From Zea mays (taxonomy: Eukaryota; Streptophyta; Magnoliopsida; Poales; Poaceae): DNA of 64,000 nt. The position numbers and the translations under genes were made by a program. The DNA lies in contig NW_023366915.1 of assembly GCF_902167145.1 (NCBI RefSeq), forward strand, positions 124,001-188,000, in the 5' to 3' direction. Positions 34,354 through 47,101 of this stretch are shown here, piece after piece. Each line of letters opens with the position of its first letter. Position 1 is the first letter of the stretch. The notes under the pieces are model-generated. The model saw only the letters and a program-made list of their open reading frames with translations, was not told the DNA's origin and made no database searches.

Positions 34354-35594
34354 TGGAAGGGAATTAGGCTTACACCTAGTTCCTATATAATTTTGGTGGT
34401 TGAATTGCCCAACACAAACAATTGGACTGACTAGTTTTGCTCTAGATTATATGTTCTACAGGTGCCAAAGGTTCATCTATAACCATACTAAATCGACTGT
34501 CCGAAATACCGTAGATTATTCCGGACAGGAGAAGCTTTTTGGAAAAACAGGCCAAGCGCGGACTGTCCGGGCCCTTGCGGCGGACCGTCCGCGACACAAG
34601 GATGTCACTCGGCCAGAACCAATGCAAAAATCGAAGTCTACACTATGGACTGTCCGGAGGAAAAGCAAAGACCGTCCGAGCCCTTGCGCGGACCGTCCGG
34701 CCTCTGGCGCGGACCGTCCGGTAGGTGAGAAACCGAAAAAACCCGAAGGTGACGGGTTCGGAGAAATGAATTATAGCGGGTTCGCGGACCGTCCGGGCCA
34801 GGATCGCGGACCGTCCGCGACTGGGTCTGTCTGACATCTGACAACGCATTAAATGCAATATAGCCGTTGATATAGCCGTTACTGCTGACCGTTGCATTTT
34901 CAGCCGTTGATCTACTGGGGCGGACCGTCCGGACCTGGCACGCGGACCGTCCGCGCTCAGCAGAATGGAGCAACGGCTAGGAAGTGGTTGGTGGCTATAA
35001 ATACAACCCCAACCACCTCCATTCACTTCATCCAAGCATTCCAACCTTCAACATTCAATACAAGAGCTAGCATTCCATTCCAAGACACATTCAAAGCCTC
35101 CATCTCTCCAAGTTTCACAATTTAGAAAAGAGATCATTAGTGATTAGTGACTTGAGAGAGAAAGTGATCCGTGTGTTATTCGTCGCTCTTGTCGCTTGGC
35201 CTTTTTGCAATCGTGCTTTCTTGATTCTTTCATTACGATCAAGCACTCACTTGTAATCGAGGCAAGAGGCACCAATTGTGTGGTGGCCCTTGTGGGAACT
35301 TTGTGTTCCAAGTGATTGAGAAGAGAAAGCTCACTCGATCCGTGGGATCGTTTGAGAGAGGGAAGGGTTGAAAGAGACCCGGCCTTTGTGGCCTCCTCAA
35401 CGGGGAGTGGGTTTGCAAGAACCGAACCTCGATAAAACAAATCCGCGTGTCACACTCTTCATTTGCTTGCGATTTGTTTTCCACCCTCTCTCGCGGACTC
35501 GTTTCTTTATTACTAACGCTAACCCGACTTGTAGTTGTGTTTATATTTGTAAATTTCAGTTTCGCCCTATTCACCCCCCTCTAGGCGACTTTCA
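34354..35594 (+). repeat. LTR4 (outer right, 1241 bp)
   Basis: It starts TGGAAGG, with one change in the terminal inverted repeat TGAAAG/CTTTCA, and ends CTTTCA against the ATGGT duplication. Private changes include an extra A near 34740, TTTAGAAAAG near 35122, GAGTGGG near 35406, CTCGATAA near 35430, CCCGACTTG near 35524 and one C fewer in the terminal C run. Confidence 0.95.
34996..35003 (+). promoter_or_regulatory. TATA box of LTR4
   Basis: TATAAATA in the conserved context. A transcript from this LTR would read out into knob180 DNA to its right. Confidence 0.8.
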
Positions 35595-35599
35595 ATGGT
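35595..35599 (+). repeat. Target-site duplication, right copy (ATGGT)
   Basis: ATGGT follows the CA end of LTR4 and continues as CTCCACCAG, the expected continuation of the interrupted monomer. Confidence 0.95.
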
Positions 35600-38500
35600 C
35601 TCCACCAGAAATCCAAGAATGTGATCTATGGCAAGGAAACATATGTGGGGTGAGGTGTATGAGCCTCTGGTCGATGATCAATGGCCACACAACCCCCATT
35701 TTTGTCGAAAATAGCCATGAACGACCATTTTCAATAATATCGAAGGCTAACACCTACGGATTTTTGACCAAGAAATGGTCTCCACCAGAAATCCAAGAAT
35801 GTGATCTACGACAAGGAAACATATGTGGGGTGAGGTGTATGAGCCTCTGGTCGACGATCAATGGCCACACAACCCCCATTTTGCCGAAAATAGCCATGAA
35901 TGACCATTTTCAATAATACCGAAGGCTAACACGTACGAGTTTTTAACCAAGAAATGGTTTCCACCAGAAATCCAAGAATGTAATCTATGGCAAGGAAACA
36001 TATGTGGGGTGAGGTGTATGAGCGTCTGGTCGATGATCAATGGCCACACAACCCCCATTTTGCCGAAAATAGCCATGAATGACCATTTTCAATAATACCG
36101 AAGGCTAACACGTACGAGTTTTTAACCAAGAAATGGTCTCCACCAGAAATCCAAGAATGTGATCTATGGCAAGGAAACATATGTGGGGTGAGGTGTATGA
36201 GCGTCTGGTCGATGATCAATGGCCACACAACCCCCATTTTTGTCGAAAATAGCCATGAACGACCATTTTCAATAATACCGAAGGCTAACACCTACGGACT
36301 TTTGACCAAGAAATGGTCTCCACCAGAAATCCAAGAATGTGATCTATGGCAAGGAAACATATGTGGGGTGAGGTGTACGAGCCTCTGATCGATGATCAAT
36401 GGCCACACAACCCCCATTTTGCCGAAAATAGCCATGAATGACCATTTTCAATAATACCGAAGGCTAACACGTACGAGTTTTTAACCAAGAAATGGTCTCC
36501 ACCAGAAATACAAGAATGTGATCTATGGCAAGGAAACATATGTGGGGTGAGGTGTATGAGCGTCTGGTCGATGATCAATGGCCACGCAACCCCCATTTTT
36601 GTCGAAAATAGCCATGAGCGACCATTTTCAATAATACCGAAGGCTAACACCTACGGATTTTTGACCAAGAAATGGTCTCCACCAGAAATCCAAGAATGTG
36701 ATCTATAGCAAGGAAACATATGTGGAGTGAGGTGTACGATCCTCTGGTCGATGATCAATGGCCACACAACCCCCATTTTTGTCGAAAATAGCCATGAATG
36801 ACCATTTTCAAAAATACCGAAGGCTAACACGTTCGGATTTTTGACCAAGAAATGGTCTCCACCAGAAATCCAAGAATGTGATCTATGGCAAGGAAACATA
36901 TGTGGGGTGAGGTGTATGAGCGTCTGGTCGATGATCAATGGCCACACAACCCCCATTTTTGTCGAAAATAGCCATGAACGACCATTTTCAATAATATCGA
37001 AGGCTAACACCTACGGATTTTTGACCAAGAAATGGTCTCCACCAGAAATCCAAGAATGTGATCTATGGCAAGGAAACTTATGTGGGGTGAGGTTTATGAG
37101 CCTCTAGTCGATGATAAATAGCCACACAACCCCCATTTTTTATGAAAATAGCCATGAGCGACCTTGAAAATAGCCATGAGCGACCATTTTCAATAATACT
37201 AGAGGCTAACACCTACGGATTTTAGACCAAGAAATGGTCTCCACCAGAAATCCAAGAATGTGATCTATGGCAAGGAAACATATGTGGGGTGAGGTGTATG
37301 AGCGTCTGGTCAATGATCAATGGCCACACAACCCCCATTTTTGTCGAAAATAGCCATGAACGACCATTTTCAATAATACCGAAGGCTAACACCTACGGAT
37401 TTTTGACCAAGAAATGGTCTCCACCAAAAATCCAAGAATGTGATCTATGGCAAGGAAACATATGTGGGGTGAGGTGTATGAGCCTCTGGTCGATGATCAA
37501 TGGCCACACAACCCCCATTTTTGTCGAAAATAGCCATGAACGACCATTTTCAATAATATCGAAGGCTAACACCTACGGATTTTTGACCAAGAAATGGTCT
37601 CCACCAGAAATCCAAGAATGTGATCTACGACAAGGAAACATATGTGGGGTGAGGTGTATGAGCCTCTGGTCGACGATCAATGGCCACACAACCCCCATTT
37701 TGCCGAAAATAGCCACACAACCCCCATTTTTGTCGAAATTAGCCATGAACGACCATTTTCAATAATACCGAAGGCTAACACCTACGGATTTTTGACCAAG
37801 AAATGGTCTCCACCAGAAATCCAAGAATGTGATCTATGGCAAGGAAACATATGTGGGGTGAGGTGTATGAGCCTCTGGTCTACGATCAATGTCCACACAA
37901 CCCTAATTTTTGTCGAAAATAGCCATGAATGACCATTTTCAATGACACTGAAGGCTAACACCTACGGATTTTTGACCAAGAAATGGTCTCCACCAGAAAT
38001 CCAAGAATGTGATCTATGGCAAGGAAACATATGTGGGGTGAGGTGTATGAGCCTCTGGTCGATGATAAATGGCCACACAACCCCCATTTTTTATGAAAAT
38101 AGCCATGAGCGACCTTGAAAATAGCCATGAGCGACCATTTTCAATAATACTAGAGGCTAACACGTACGGATTTTTGACCAAGAAATGGTCTCCACCAGAA
38201 ATCCAAGAATGTGATCTATGGCAAGGAAACATATGTGGGGTGAGGTGTATGAGCCTCTGGTCGATGATCAATGGCCACACAACCCCCATTTTTGTCGAAA
38301 ATAGCCATGAACGACCATTTTTCAATGACACTGAAGGCTAACACCTACGGATTTTTGCCCAAGAAATGGTCTCCACCAAAAATCCAAGAATGTGATCTAT
38401 GGCAAGGAAACATATGTGTAGTGAGGTGTATGAGCCTCTGGTCGATGATAAATGGCCACACAACCCCCATTTTTTTATGAAAATAGCCATGAATGACCAT

Positions 38501-38690
38501 TTTCAATAATACCGAAGGCTAACACCTACGGATTTTTGACCAAGAAATGGTCTCCACCAGAAATCCAAGAATGTGATCTAAGGCATGGAAACATATGTGG
38601 GGTGAGGTGTATGAGCCTCTGGTCGATGATCAATGGCCACACAACCCCCATTTTTGTCGAAAATAGCCATGAATGAAGGTGTATGAGCCT

Positions 38691-39441
38691 CTAGTCGATG
38701 ATCAATGGCCACACAACCCCCATTTTTGTCGAAAATAGCCATGAACGACCATTTTCAATAATACCGAAGGCTAACACCTACGGATTTTTGACCAAGAAAT
38801 GGTCTCCACCAGAAATCCAAGAATGTGATCTATGGCAAGGAAACATATGTGGGGTGAGGTGTATGAGCCTCTGGTCGACGATCAATGGCCACACAACCCC
38901 CATTTTTGTCAAAAATAGCCATGAACGACCATTTTCAATAATATCGAAGGCTAACACCTACGGATTTTTGACCAAGAAATGGTCTCCACCAGAAATCCAA
39001 GAATGTGATCTATGGCAAGGAAACATATGTGGGGTGAGGTGTATGAGCCTCTGGTCGATGATCAATGGCCACACAACCCCCATTTTTGTCGGAAATAGCC
39101 ATGAATGAAGGTGTATGAGCCTCTAGTCGATGATCAATGGCCACACAACCCCCATTTTTGTCGAAAATAGCCATGAACGACCATTTTCAATAATACCGAA
39201 GGCTAACACCTACGGATTTTTGACCAAGAAATGGTCTCCACCAGAAATCCAAGAATGTGATCTATGGCAAGGAAACATATGTGGGGTGAGGTGTATGAGC
39301 CTCTGGTCGACGATCAATGGCCACACAACCCCCATTTTTGTCAAAAATAGCCATGAACGACCATTTTCAATAATATCGAAGGCTAACACCTACGAAATTT
39401 TTGACCAAGAAATGGTCTCCACCAGAAATCCAAGAATGTGA
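38691..39441 (+). repeat. 432-bp higher-order tandem duplication in knob180
   Basis: A unit of two full monomers plus a 72-bp partial one (CTAGTCGATGATCAATGG to ATGAATGAAGGTGTATGAG) begins at 38691 and again at 39123, with near identity until about 39400. The inverse of the same partial-monomer junction (CACCTTCATTCATGG) occurs near 842, 2045, 4430 and 5633, linking this block to the left array in opposite orientation. Confidence 0.8.
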
Positions 39442-40130
39442 TCTACGACAAGGAAACATATGTGGGGTGAGGTGTATGAGTGTCTGGTCGATGATCAATG
39501 GCCACACAACCCCCATTTTTGTCGAAAATAGCCATGAACGACCATTTTCAATAATACCGAAGGCTAACACCTAAAGATTTTTGACCAAGAAATGGTCTCC
39601 ACCAGAAATCCAAGAATGTGATCTATGGCAAGGAAACATATGTGGGGTGAGGTGTATGAGCGTCTGGTCGATGATCAATGGCCACACAACCCCCATTTTT
39701 GTCGAAAATAGCCATGAACGACCATTTTCAATAATACCGAAGGCTAACACCTACGGATTTTTGACCAAGAAATGGTCTCCACCAGAAATCCAAGAATGTG
39801 ATCTATGGCAAGGAAACTTATGTGGGTGAGGTGTATGAGCCTCTGGTCGATGATCAATGGCCACACAACCCCCATTTTTGTCGAAAATAGCCATGAACGA
39901 CCATTTTCAATAATATCGAAGGCTAACACCTACGAATTTTTGACCAAGAAATGGTCTCCACCAGAAATCCAAGAATGTGATCTATGGCAAGGAAACATAT
40001 GTGGGGTGAGGTATATAAGCCTCTGGTCGATGATCAATGGCCACACAACCCCCATTTTTGTCGAAAATAGCCATGAACGACCATTTTCAATAATACCGAA
40101 GGCTAACACCTACGGATCTTTGACCAAGAA

Positions 40131-43100
40131 ATGGGGGTTGTGTGGCCATTGATCATCGACCAAAGGCTCATACACCTCACCCCACATATGTTTCCTTGCC
40201 ATAGATCACATTCTTGGATTTCTGGTGGAGACCATTTCTTGGTCAAAAATCCGTAAGTGTTAGCCTTCGGTATTATTGAAAATGGTCGTTCATGGCTATT
40301 TTCGACAAAAATGGGGGTTGTGTGGCCATTGATCATCGACCAGACGCTCATACACCTCACCCCACATATGTTTCCTTGCCATAGATCACATTCTTGGATT
40401 TCTGGTGGAGACCATTTCTTGGTCAAAAATCCGAACGTGTTAGCCTTCGGTATTTTTGAACATGGTCATTGATGGCTATTTTCGACAAAAATGGGGGTTG
40501 TGTGGCCATTGATCATCGACCAGAGGATCGTACACCTCACTCCACATATGTTTCCTTGCCATAGATCACATTCTTGGATTTCTGGTGGAGACCATTTCTT
40601 GGTCAAAAATCCGTAGGTCTTAGCCTCTAGTATTATTGAAAATGGTCGTTCATGGCTATTTTCGACAAAAATGGGGGTTGTGTGGCCATTGATCATCGAC
40701 CAGACGCTCATACACCTCACCCCACATATGTTTCCTTGCCATAGATCACATTCTTGGATTTCTGGTGGAGACCATTTCTTGGTCTAAAATCCGTAGGTGT
40801 TAGCCTCTAGTATTATTGAAAATGGTCGCTCATGGCTATTTTCATAAAAAATGGGGGTTGTGTGGCCATTGATCGTCGACCAGAGGCTCATACACCTCAC
40901 CCCACATATGTTTCCTTGCCATAGATCACATTCTTGGATTTCTTGTGGAGACCATTTCTTGGTCAAAAATCCGTAGGTGTTAGCCTTCGGTATTATTGAA
41001 AATGGTCGCTCATGGCTATTTTCGACAAAAATGGGGGTTGTGTGGCCATTGATCATCGACCAGAGGCTCATACACCTCACCCCACATATGTTTCCTTGCC
41101 ATAGATCACATTCTTGGATTTCTTGTGGAGATCATTTCTTGGTTAAAAACTCGTACGTGTTAGCCTTCGGTATTATTGAAAATGGTCGCTCATGGCTATT
41201 TTCATAAAAAAATGGGGGTTGTGTGGCCATTGATCATCGACCAGAGGCTCATACACCTCACCCCACATATGTTTCCTTGCCATAGATCACATTCTTGGAT
41301 TTCTGGTGGAGACCATTTCTTGGTCAAAAATCCGTAGGTGTTAGCCTTCGGTATTATTGAAAATGGTCGTTCATGGCTATTTTCGACAAAAATGGGGGTT
41401 GTGTGGCCATTGATCATCGACCAGAGGCTCATACACCTCACCCCACATATGTTTCCTTGCCATAGATCACATTCTTGGATTTCTGTTGGAGACCATTTCT
41501 TGGTCAAAAATTCGTAGGTGTTAGCCTCTAGTATTATTGAAAATGGTCGCTCATGGCTATTTTCAAGGTCGCTTATGGCTATTTTCATAAAAAATGGGGG
41601 TTGTGTGGCCATTGATCGTCGACCAGAGGCTCATACACCTCACCCCACATATGTTTCCTTGCCATAGATCACATTCTTGGATTTCTGGTGGAGACCATTT
41701 CTTGGTCAAAAATCCGTAGGTCTTAGCCTCTAATATTATTGAAAATGGTCACTCATGGCAATTTTCGGCAAAATGGGGGTTGTGTGGCCATTGATCGTCG
41801 ACCAGAGGCTCATACACCTCACCCCACATATGTTTCCTTGCCATAGATTACATTCTTGGATTTCTGGTGGAGACCATTTCTTGGTCAAAAATCCGTAGGT
41901 GTTAGCCTTCGGTATTATTGAAAATGGTCGTTCATGGCTATTTTCGACAAAAATGGGGGTTGTGTGGCCATTGATCATCGACCAGACGCTCATACACCTC
42001 ACCCCACATATGTTTCCTTGTCGTAGATCACATTCTTGGATTTCTGGTGGAGACCATTTCTTGGTCAAAAATCCGTAGGTGTTAGCCTTCGATATTATTG
42101 AAAATGGTCGTTAATGGCTATTTTTGACAAAAATGGGGGCTGTGTGGCCATTGATCGTCGACCAGAGGCTCATACACCTCACCCCACATATGTTTCCTTG
42201 CCATAGATCACATTCTTGGATTTCTGGTGGAGACCATTTCTTGGTCAAAAATCCGTAGGTGTTAGCCTTCTGTATTATTGAAAATGGTCGTTCATGGCTA
42301 TTTTCGACAAAAATGGGGGTTGTGTGGCCATTGATCATCGACCAGAGGCTCATACACCTCACCCCACATATGTTTCCTTGCCATAGATCACATTCTTGGA
42401 TTTCTGGTGGAGACCATTTCTTGGTCAAAAATCCGTAGGTGTTAGCCTTCGGTATTATTGTAAATGGTCATTCATGGCTATTTTCGACAAAAATGGGGGT
42501 TGTGTGGCCATTGATCGTCGACCTGAGGCTCATACACCTCACCCCACATATGTTTCCTTGCCATAGATTACATTCTTGGATTTCTGGTGGAGACCATTTC
42601 TTGGTTAAAAACTCGTACGTGTTAGCCTTCGGTATTATTGAAAATGGTCGTTCATGGCTATTTTCGGCAAAATGGGGGTTGTGTGGCCATTGATCGTCGA
42701 CCAGAGGCTCATACACCTCACCCCACATATGTTTCCTTGTCGTAGATCACATTCTTGGATTTCTGGTGGAGACCATTTCTTGGTCAAAAATCCGTAGGTG
42801 TTAGCCTTCGATATTATTGAAAATGGTCGTTCATGGCTATTTTCGACAAAAATGGGGGTTGTGTGGCCATTGATCGTCGACCAGAGGCTCATACACCTCA
42901 CCCCACATATGTTTCCTTGCCATAGATCACATTCTTGGATTTCTGGTGGAGATCATTTCTTGGTCAAAAATCCGTAGGTCATAGCCTCTAGTATTATTGA
43001 AAATGGTCGCTCATGGCTATTTTCATAAAAAATGGGGGTTGTGTGGCCATTTATCATCGACTAGAGGCTCATAAACCTCACCCCACATATGTTTCCTTGC

Positions 43101-46100
43101 CATAGATTACATTCTTGGATTTCTAGTGTAGACCATTTCTTGGTCAAAAATCCGTAGGTGTTAGCCTTCGGTATTATTGAAAATGGTCGTTCATGGCTAT
43201 TTTCGACACCCACATATGTTTCCTTGCCATAGATCACATTCTTGGATTTCTGGTGGAGACCATTTCTTGGTCTAAAATCCGTAGGTGTTAGCCTCTAGTA
43301 TTATTGAAAATGGTCGCTCATGGCTATTTTCAAGGTCGCTCATGGCTATTTTCATAAAAAATGGGGGTTGTGTGGCCATTTATCATCGACTAGAGGCTCA
43401 TAAACCTCACCCCACATATGTTTCCTTGCCATAGATCACATTCTTGGATTTCTGGTGGAGACCATTTCTTGGTCAAAAACTCGTACGTGTTAGCCTTCGG
43501 TATTATTGAAAATGGTCGTTCATGGCTATTTTCGACAAAAATGGGGGTTGTGTGGCCATTGATCATCGACCAGAGGCTCGTACAGCTCACCCCACATATG
43601 TTTCCTTGCCATAGATCACATTCTTGGATTTCTGGTGGAGACCATTTCTTGGTCAAAAATCCTTAGGTGTTAGCCTCTAGTATTATTGAAAATGGTTGCT
43701 CATGGCTATTTTCAAGGTCGCTCATGGCTATTTTCATAAAAAATGGGGGTTGTGTGGCCATTTATCATCGACTAGAGGCTCATAAACCTCACCCCACATA
43801 TGTTTCCTTGCCATAGATCACATTCTTGGATTTCTGGTGGAGACCATTTCTTGGTCAAAAATCCGTAGGTGTTAGCCTTCGGTATTATTGAAAATGGTCG
43901 TTCATGGCTATTTTCGACAAAAATGGGGGTTGTGTGGCCATTGATCATCGACCAGAGGCTCATACATCTCACCCCACATATGTTTCCTGGCCATAGATCA
44001 CATTCTTGGATTTCTGGTGGAGACCATTTCTTGGTCAAAAATCCGTAGGTCTTAGCCTCTAATATTATTGAAAATGGTCGCTCATGGCTATTTTCATAAA
44101 AAATGGGGGTTGTGTGGCCATTTATCATCGACTAGAGGCTCATAAATCTCACCCCACATATGTTTCCTTGCCATAGATCACATTCTTGGATTTATGGTGG
44201 AGACCATTTCTTGGTCAAAAATCCGTAGGTGTTAGCCTTCGATATTATTGAAAATGGTCGTTCATGGCTATTTTCGGCAAAATGGGGGTTGTGTGGCCAT
44301 TGATCGTCGACCAGAGGCTCATACACCTCTGGTGGAGACCAATTCTTGGTCAAAAATCTGTAGGTGTTAGCCTTCGATATTATTGAAAATGGTCGTTCAT
44401 GGCTATTTTCGACAAAAATGTGGGTTGTGTGGCCATTGATCATCGACCAGAGGCTCGTATACCTCACCCCACATATGTTTCCTTGCCATAGATCACATTC
44501 TTGGATTTCTGGTGGAGACCATTTCTTGGGCAAAAATCCGTAGGTCTTAGCCTCTAGTATTATTGAAAATGGTCGTTCATGGCTATTTTCGACAAAAATG
44601 GGGGTTGTGTGGCCATTGATCATCGACCAGAGGCTCATACACCTCACCCCACATATGTTTCCTTGCCATAGATCACATTCTTGGATTTCTGGTGGAGACC
44701 ATTTCTTGGTCAAAAATCTGTAGGTGTTAGCCTTCGGTATTATTGAAAATGGTCGTTCATGGCTATTTTCGACAAAAATGGGGGTTGTGTGGCCATTGAT
44801 CATCGACCAGAGGCTCATACACCTCACCCCACATATGTTTCCTTGCCATAGATCACATTCTTGGATTTTTGGTGGAGACCATTTCTTGGTTAAAAACTCG
44901 TAGGTGTTAGCCTTCGGTATTATTGAAAATGGTCATTCATGGCTATTTTCGACAAAATGGGGGTTGTGTGGCCATTTATCATCGACCAGAGGCTCATACA
45001 CCTCACCCCACATATGTTTCCTTTCCATAGATCACATTCTTTGATTTCTGGTGGAGACCATTTCTTGGTCAAAAATCCGTAGGTGTTAGCCTTCGATATT
45101 ATTGAAAATGGTCGTTCATGGCTATTTTCGACAAAAATGGGGGTTGTGTGGCCATTGATCGTCGACCAGAGGCTCATACACCTCACCCCACATATGTTTC
45201 CTTGCCATAAATCACATTCTTGGATTTCTGGTGGAGACCATTTCTTGGTCAAAAATCGGTAGGTCTTAGCCTCTAGTATTATTGAAAATGGTCGCTCATG
45301 GCTATTTTCATAAAAAATGGGGGTTGTGTGGCCATTGATCATCGACCAGAGGCCCATACACCTCTGGTGGAGACCAATTCTTGGTCAAAAATCTGTAGGT
45401 GTTAGCCTTCGGTATTATTGAAAATGGTCGTTCATGGCTATTTTCATAAAAAATGGGGGTTGTGTGGCCATTTATCATCGACTAGAGGCTCGTACACCTC
45501 ACCCCACATATGTTTCCTTGCCATAGATCACATTCTTGGATTTCTGGTGGAGACCATTACTTGGTTAAAAACTCGTACGTGTTAGCCTTCGGTATTATTG
45601 AAAATGGTCGCTCATGGCTATTTTCATAAAAAATGGGGGTTGTGTGGCCATTGATCATTGACCAGACGCTCATACACCTCACCCCACATATGTTTCCTTG
45701 CCATAGATCACATTCTTGGATTTCTAGTGGAGACCATTTCTTGGTCAAAAATCCGTAGGTGTTAGCCTTCGGTATTATTGTAAATGGTCATTCATGGCTA
45801 TTTTCGACAAAAATGGGGGTTGTGTGGCCATTGATCATCGACCAGAGGCTCATACACCTCACCCCACATATGTTTCCTTGCCATAGATCACATTCTTGGA
45901 TTTCTGGTGGAGACCATTTCTTGGTCAAAAATCCGTAGGTCTTAGCCTCTAGTATTATTGAAAATGGTCGCTCATGGCTATTTTCTAGGTCGCTCATGGC
46001 TATTTTCATAAAAAATGGGGGTTGTGTGGCCATTGATCATCGACCATAGGCTCATACACCTCACCCCACATATGTTTCCTTGCCATAGATCACATTCTTG

Positions 46101-46671
46101 GATTTCTGGTGGAGACCATTTCTTGGTCAAAAATCCGTAGGTGTTAGCCTCTAGTATTATTGAAAATGGTCGTTCATGGCTATTTTCGGCAAAATGGGGG
46201 TTGTGTGGCCATTGATCATCGACCAGACGCTCATACACCTCACCCCACATATGTTTCCTTGCCATAGATCACATTCTTGGATTTCTGGTGGAGACCATTT
46301 CTTGGTCAAAAATCCGTAGGTATTAGCCTTCGGAATTTTTGAAAATGGTCATTCATGGCTATTTTCGACAAAAATGGGGGTTGTGGCCATTGATCATCGA
46401 CCAGAGGATCGTACACCTCACTCCACATATGTTTCCTTGCCATAGATATTTTCGACAAAAATGGGGGTTGTGTGGCCATTGATCATCGACCAGAGGCTCA
46501 TACACCTCACCCCACATATGTTTCCTTGCCATAGATTACATTCTTGGATTTCTGGTGGAAACCATTTCTTGGTTAAAAACTCGTACGTGTTAGCCTTCGG
46601 TATTATTGAAAATGGTCATTCATGGCTATTTTCGACAAAAATGGGGGTTGTGAGGCCATTGATCATCGACC
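40131..46671 (-). repeat. knob180 satellite, reverse block
   Basis: About 36 monomers read as the complement. The left edge is the GACCAAGAAATGG/GGGGTTGTGTGG inversion junction, with the GATCTTTGACC marker at 40116-40126. Deletion variants include TTTTCGACACCCACATATG near 43202, CACCTCTGGTGGAGACC near 44327 and 45360, and CATAGATATTTTCGAC near 46442. No gene is seen. Confidence 0.92.
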
Positions 46672-46766
46672 ACCCCCATTTTTGTCGAAAATAGCCATGA
46701 ACGACCATTTTCAATAATATCAAAGGCTAACACCTACGGATTTTTGACCAAGAAATGGTCTCCACC
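46672..46766 (+). repeat. knob180 fragment, forward
   Basis: A half monomer: reverse sequence ends in GATCATCGACCA and forward sequence begins ACCCCCATTTTTG. It ends at CTCCACCAG, where CCAG is shared with the next reverse piece (CCAGAGGCTCG). Confidence 0.85.
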
Positions 46767-47101
46767 AGAGGCTCGTACACCTCACCCCACATATGTTTCC
46801 TTGCCATAGATCACATTCTTGGATTTATGGTGGAAACCATTTCTTGGTTAAAAACTCGTACGTGTTAGCCTTCGGTATTATTGAAAATGGTCATTCATGG
46901 CTATTTTCGGCAAAATGGGGGTTGTGTGGCCATTGATCGTCGACCAGAGGCTCGTACACTTCAACCCACATATGTTTTCTTGCCATAGATCACATTCTTG
47001 GATTTCTGGTGGAGACCATTTCTTGGTCTAAAATCCGTACGTGTTAGCCTTCGATATTATTGTAAATGGTCATTCATGGCTATTTTCGACAAAAATGGGG
47101 G
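46767..47101 (-). repeat. knob180 fragment, reverse
   Basis: Nearly two reverse monomers, including the variant CTTCAACCCACATATG. It ends at AAAAATGGGGGT joined to GGTCGATGATC. Confidence 0.85.

Larger units (their letters stand above)
10208..35594 (+). mobile_element. Tandem Sirevirus-type copia locus: 4 LTRs, 3 internal regions
   Basis: The order is LTR1 (10208-11448), internal 1 (11449-18280), LTR2 (18281-19500), internal 2 (19501-26326), LTR3 (26327-27567), internal 3 (27568-34353), LTR4 (34354-35594), all in one direction. Only the outermost LTRs are flanked by the ATGGT target duplication. Internal lengths are 6832, 6826 and 6786 bp, and the differences are fully explained by coding indels. 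Gag-PR-INT-RT-RNase H order identifies Ty1/copia. A lysine/serine-rich Gag with a long coiled-coil tail, many AGGGGGAGA tracts before the 3' LTR, and an LTR start of TGAAAGGGAATTAGG indicate a Sirevirus close to maize Opie/Ji. The exact family name is less certain. Some taxonomies place these elements in Pseudoviridae. Confidence 0.93.
35595..40130 (+). repeat. knob180 satellite, forward block right of the copia insertion
   Basis: About 25 forward monomers follow. With 8490-10207 this formed one forward block of about 6.25 kb before the insertion. Shortened and rearranged monomers occur near 37160 (22-bp duplication), 37710, 38115, 38675 and 39105. Variant monomers with CGTACGAGTTTT and CTACGACAAGG alternate with the standard CCTACGGATTTT form. 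Confidence 0.93.

Noticed and set aside
10208..35594. Assembly artefact explaining the three tandem copies
   Set aside because: Each internal copy and each LTR has its own private substitutions and indels, and the outer target duplication is perfect, so a simple duplicated contig is unlikely. Long reads would settle it.
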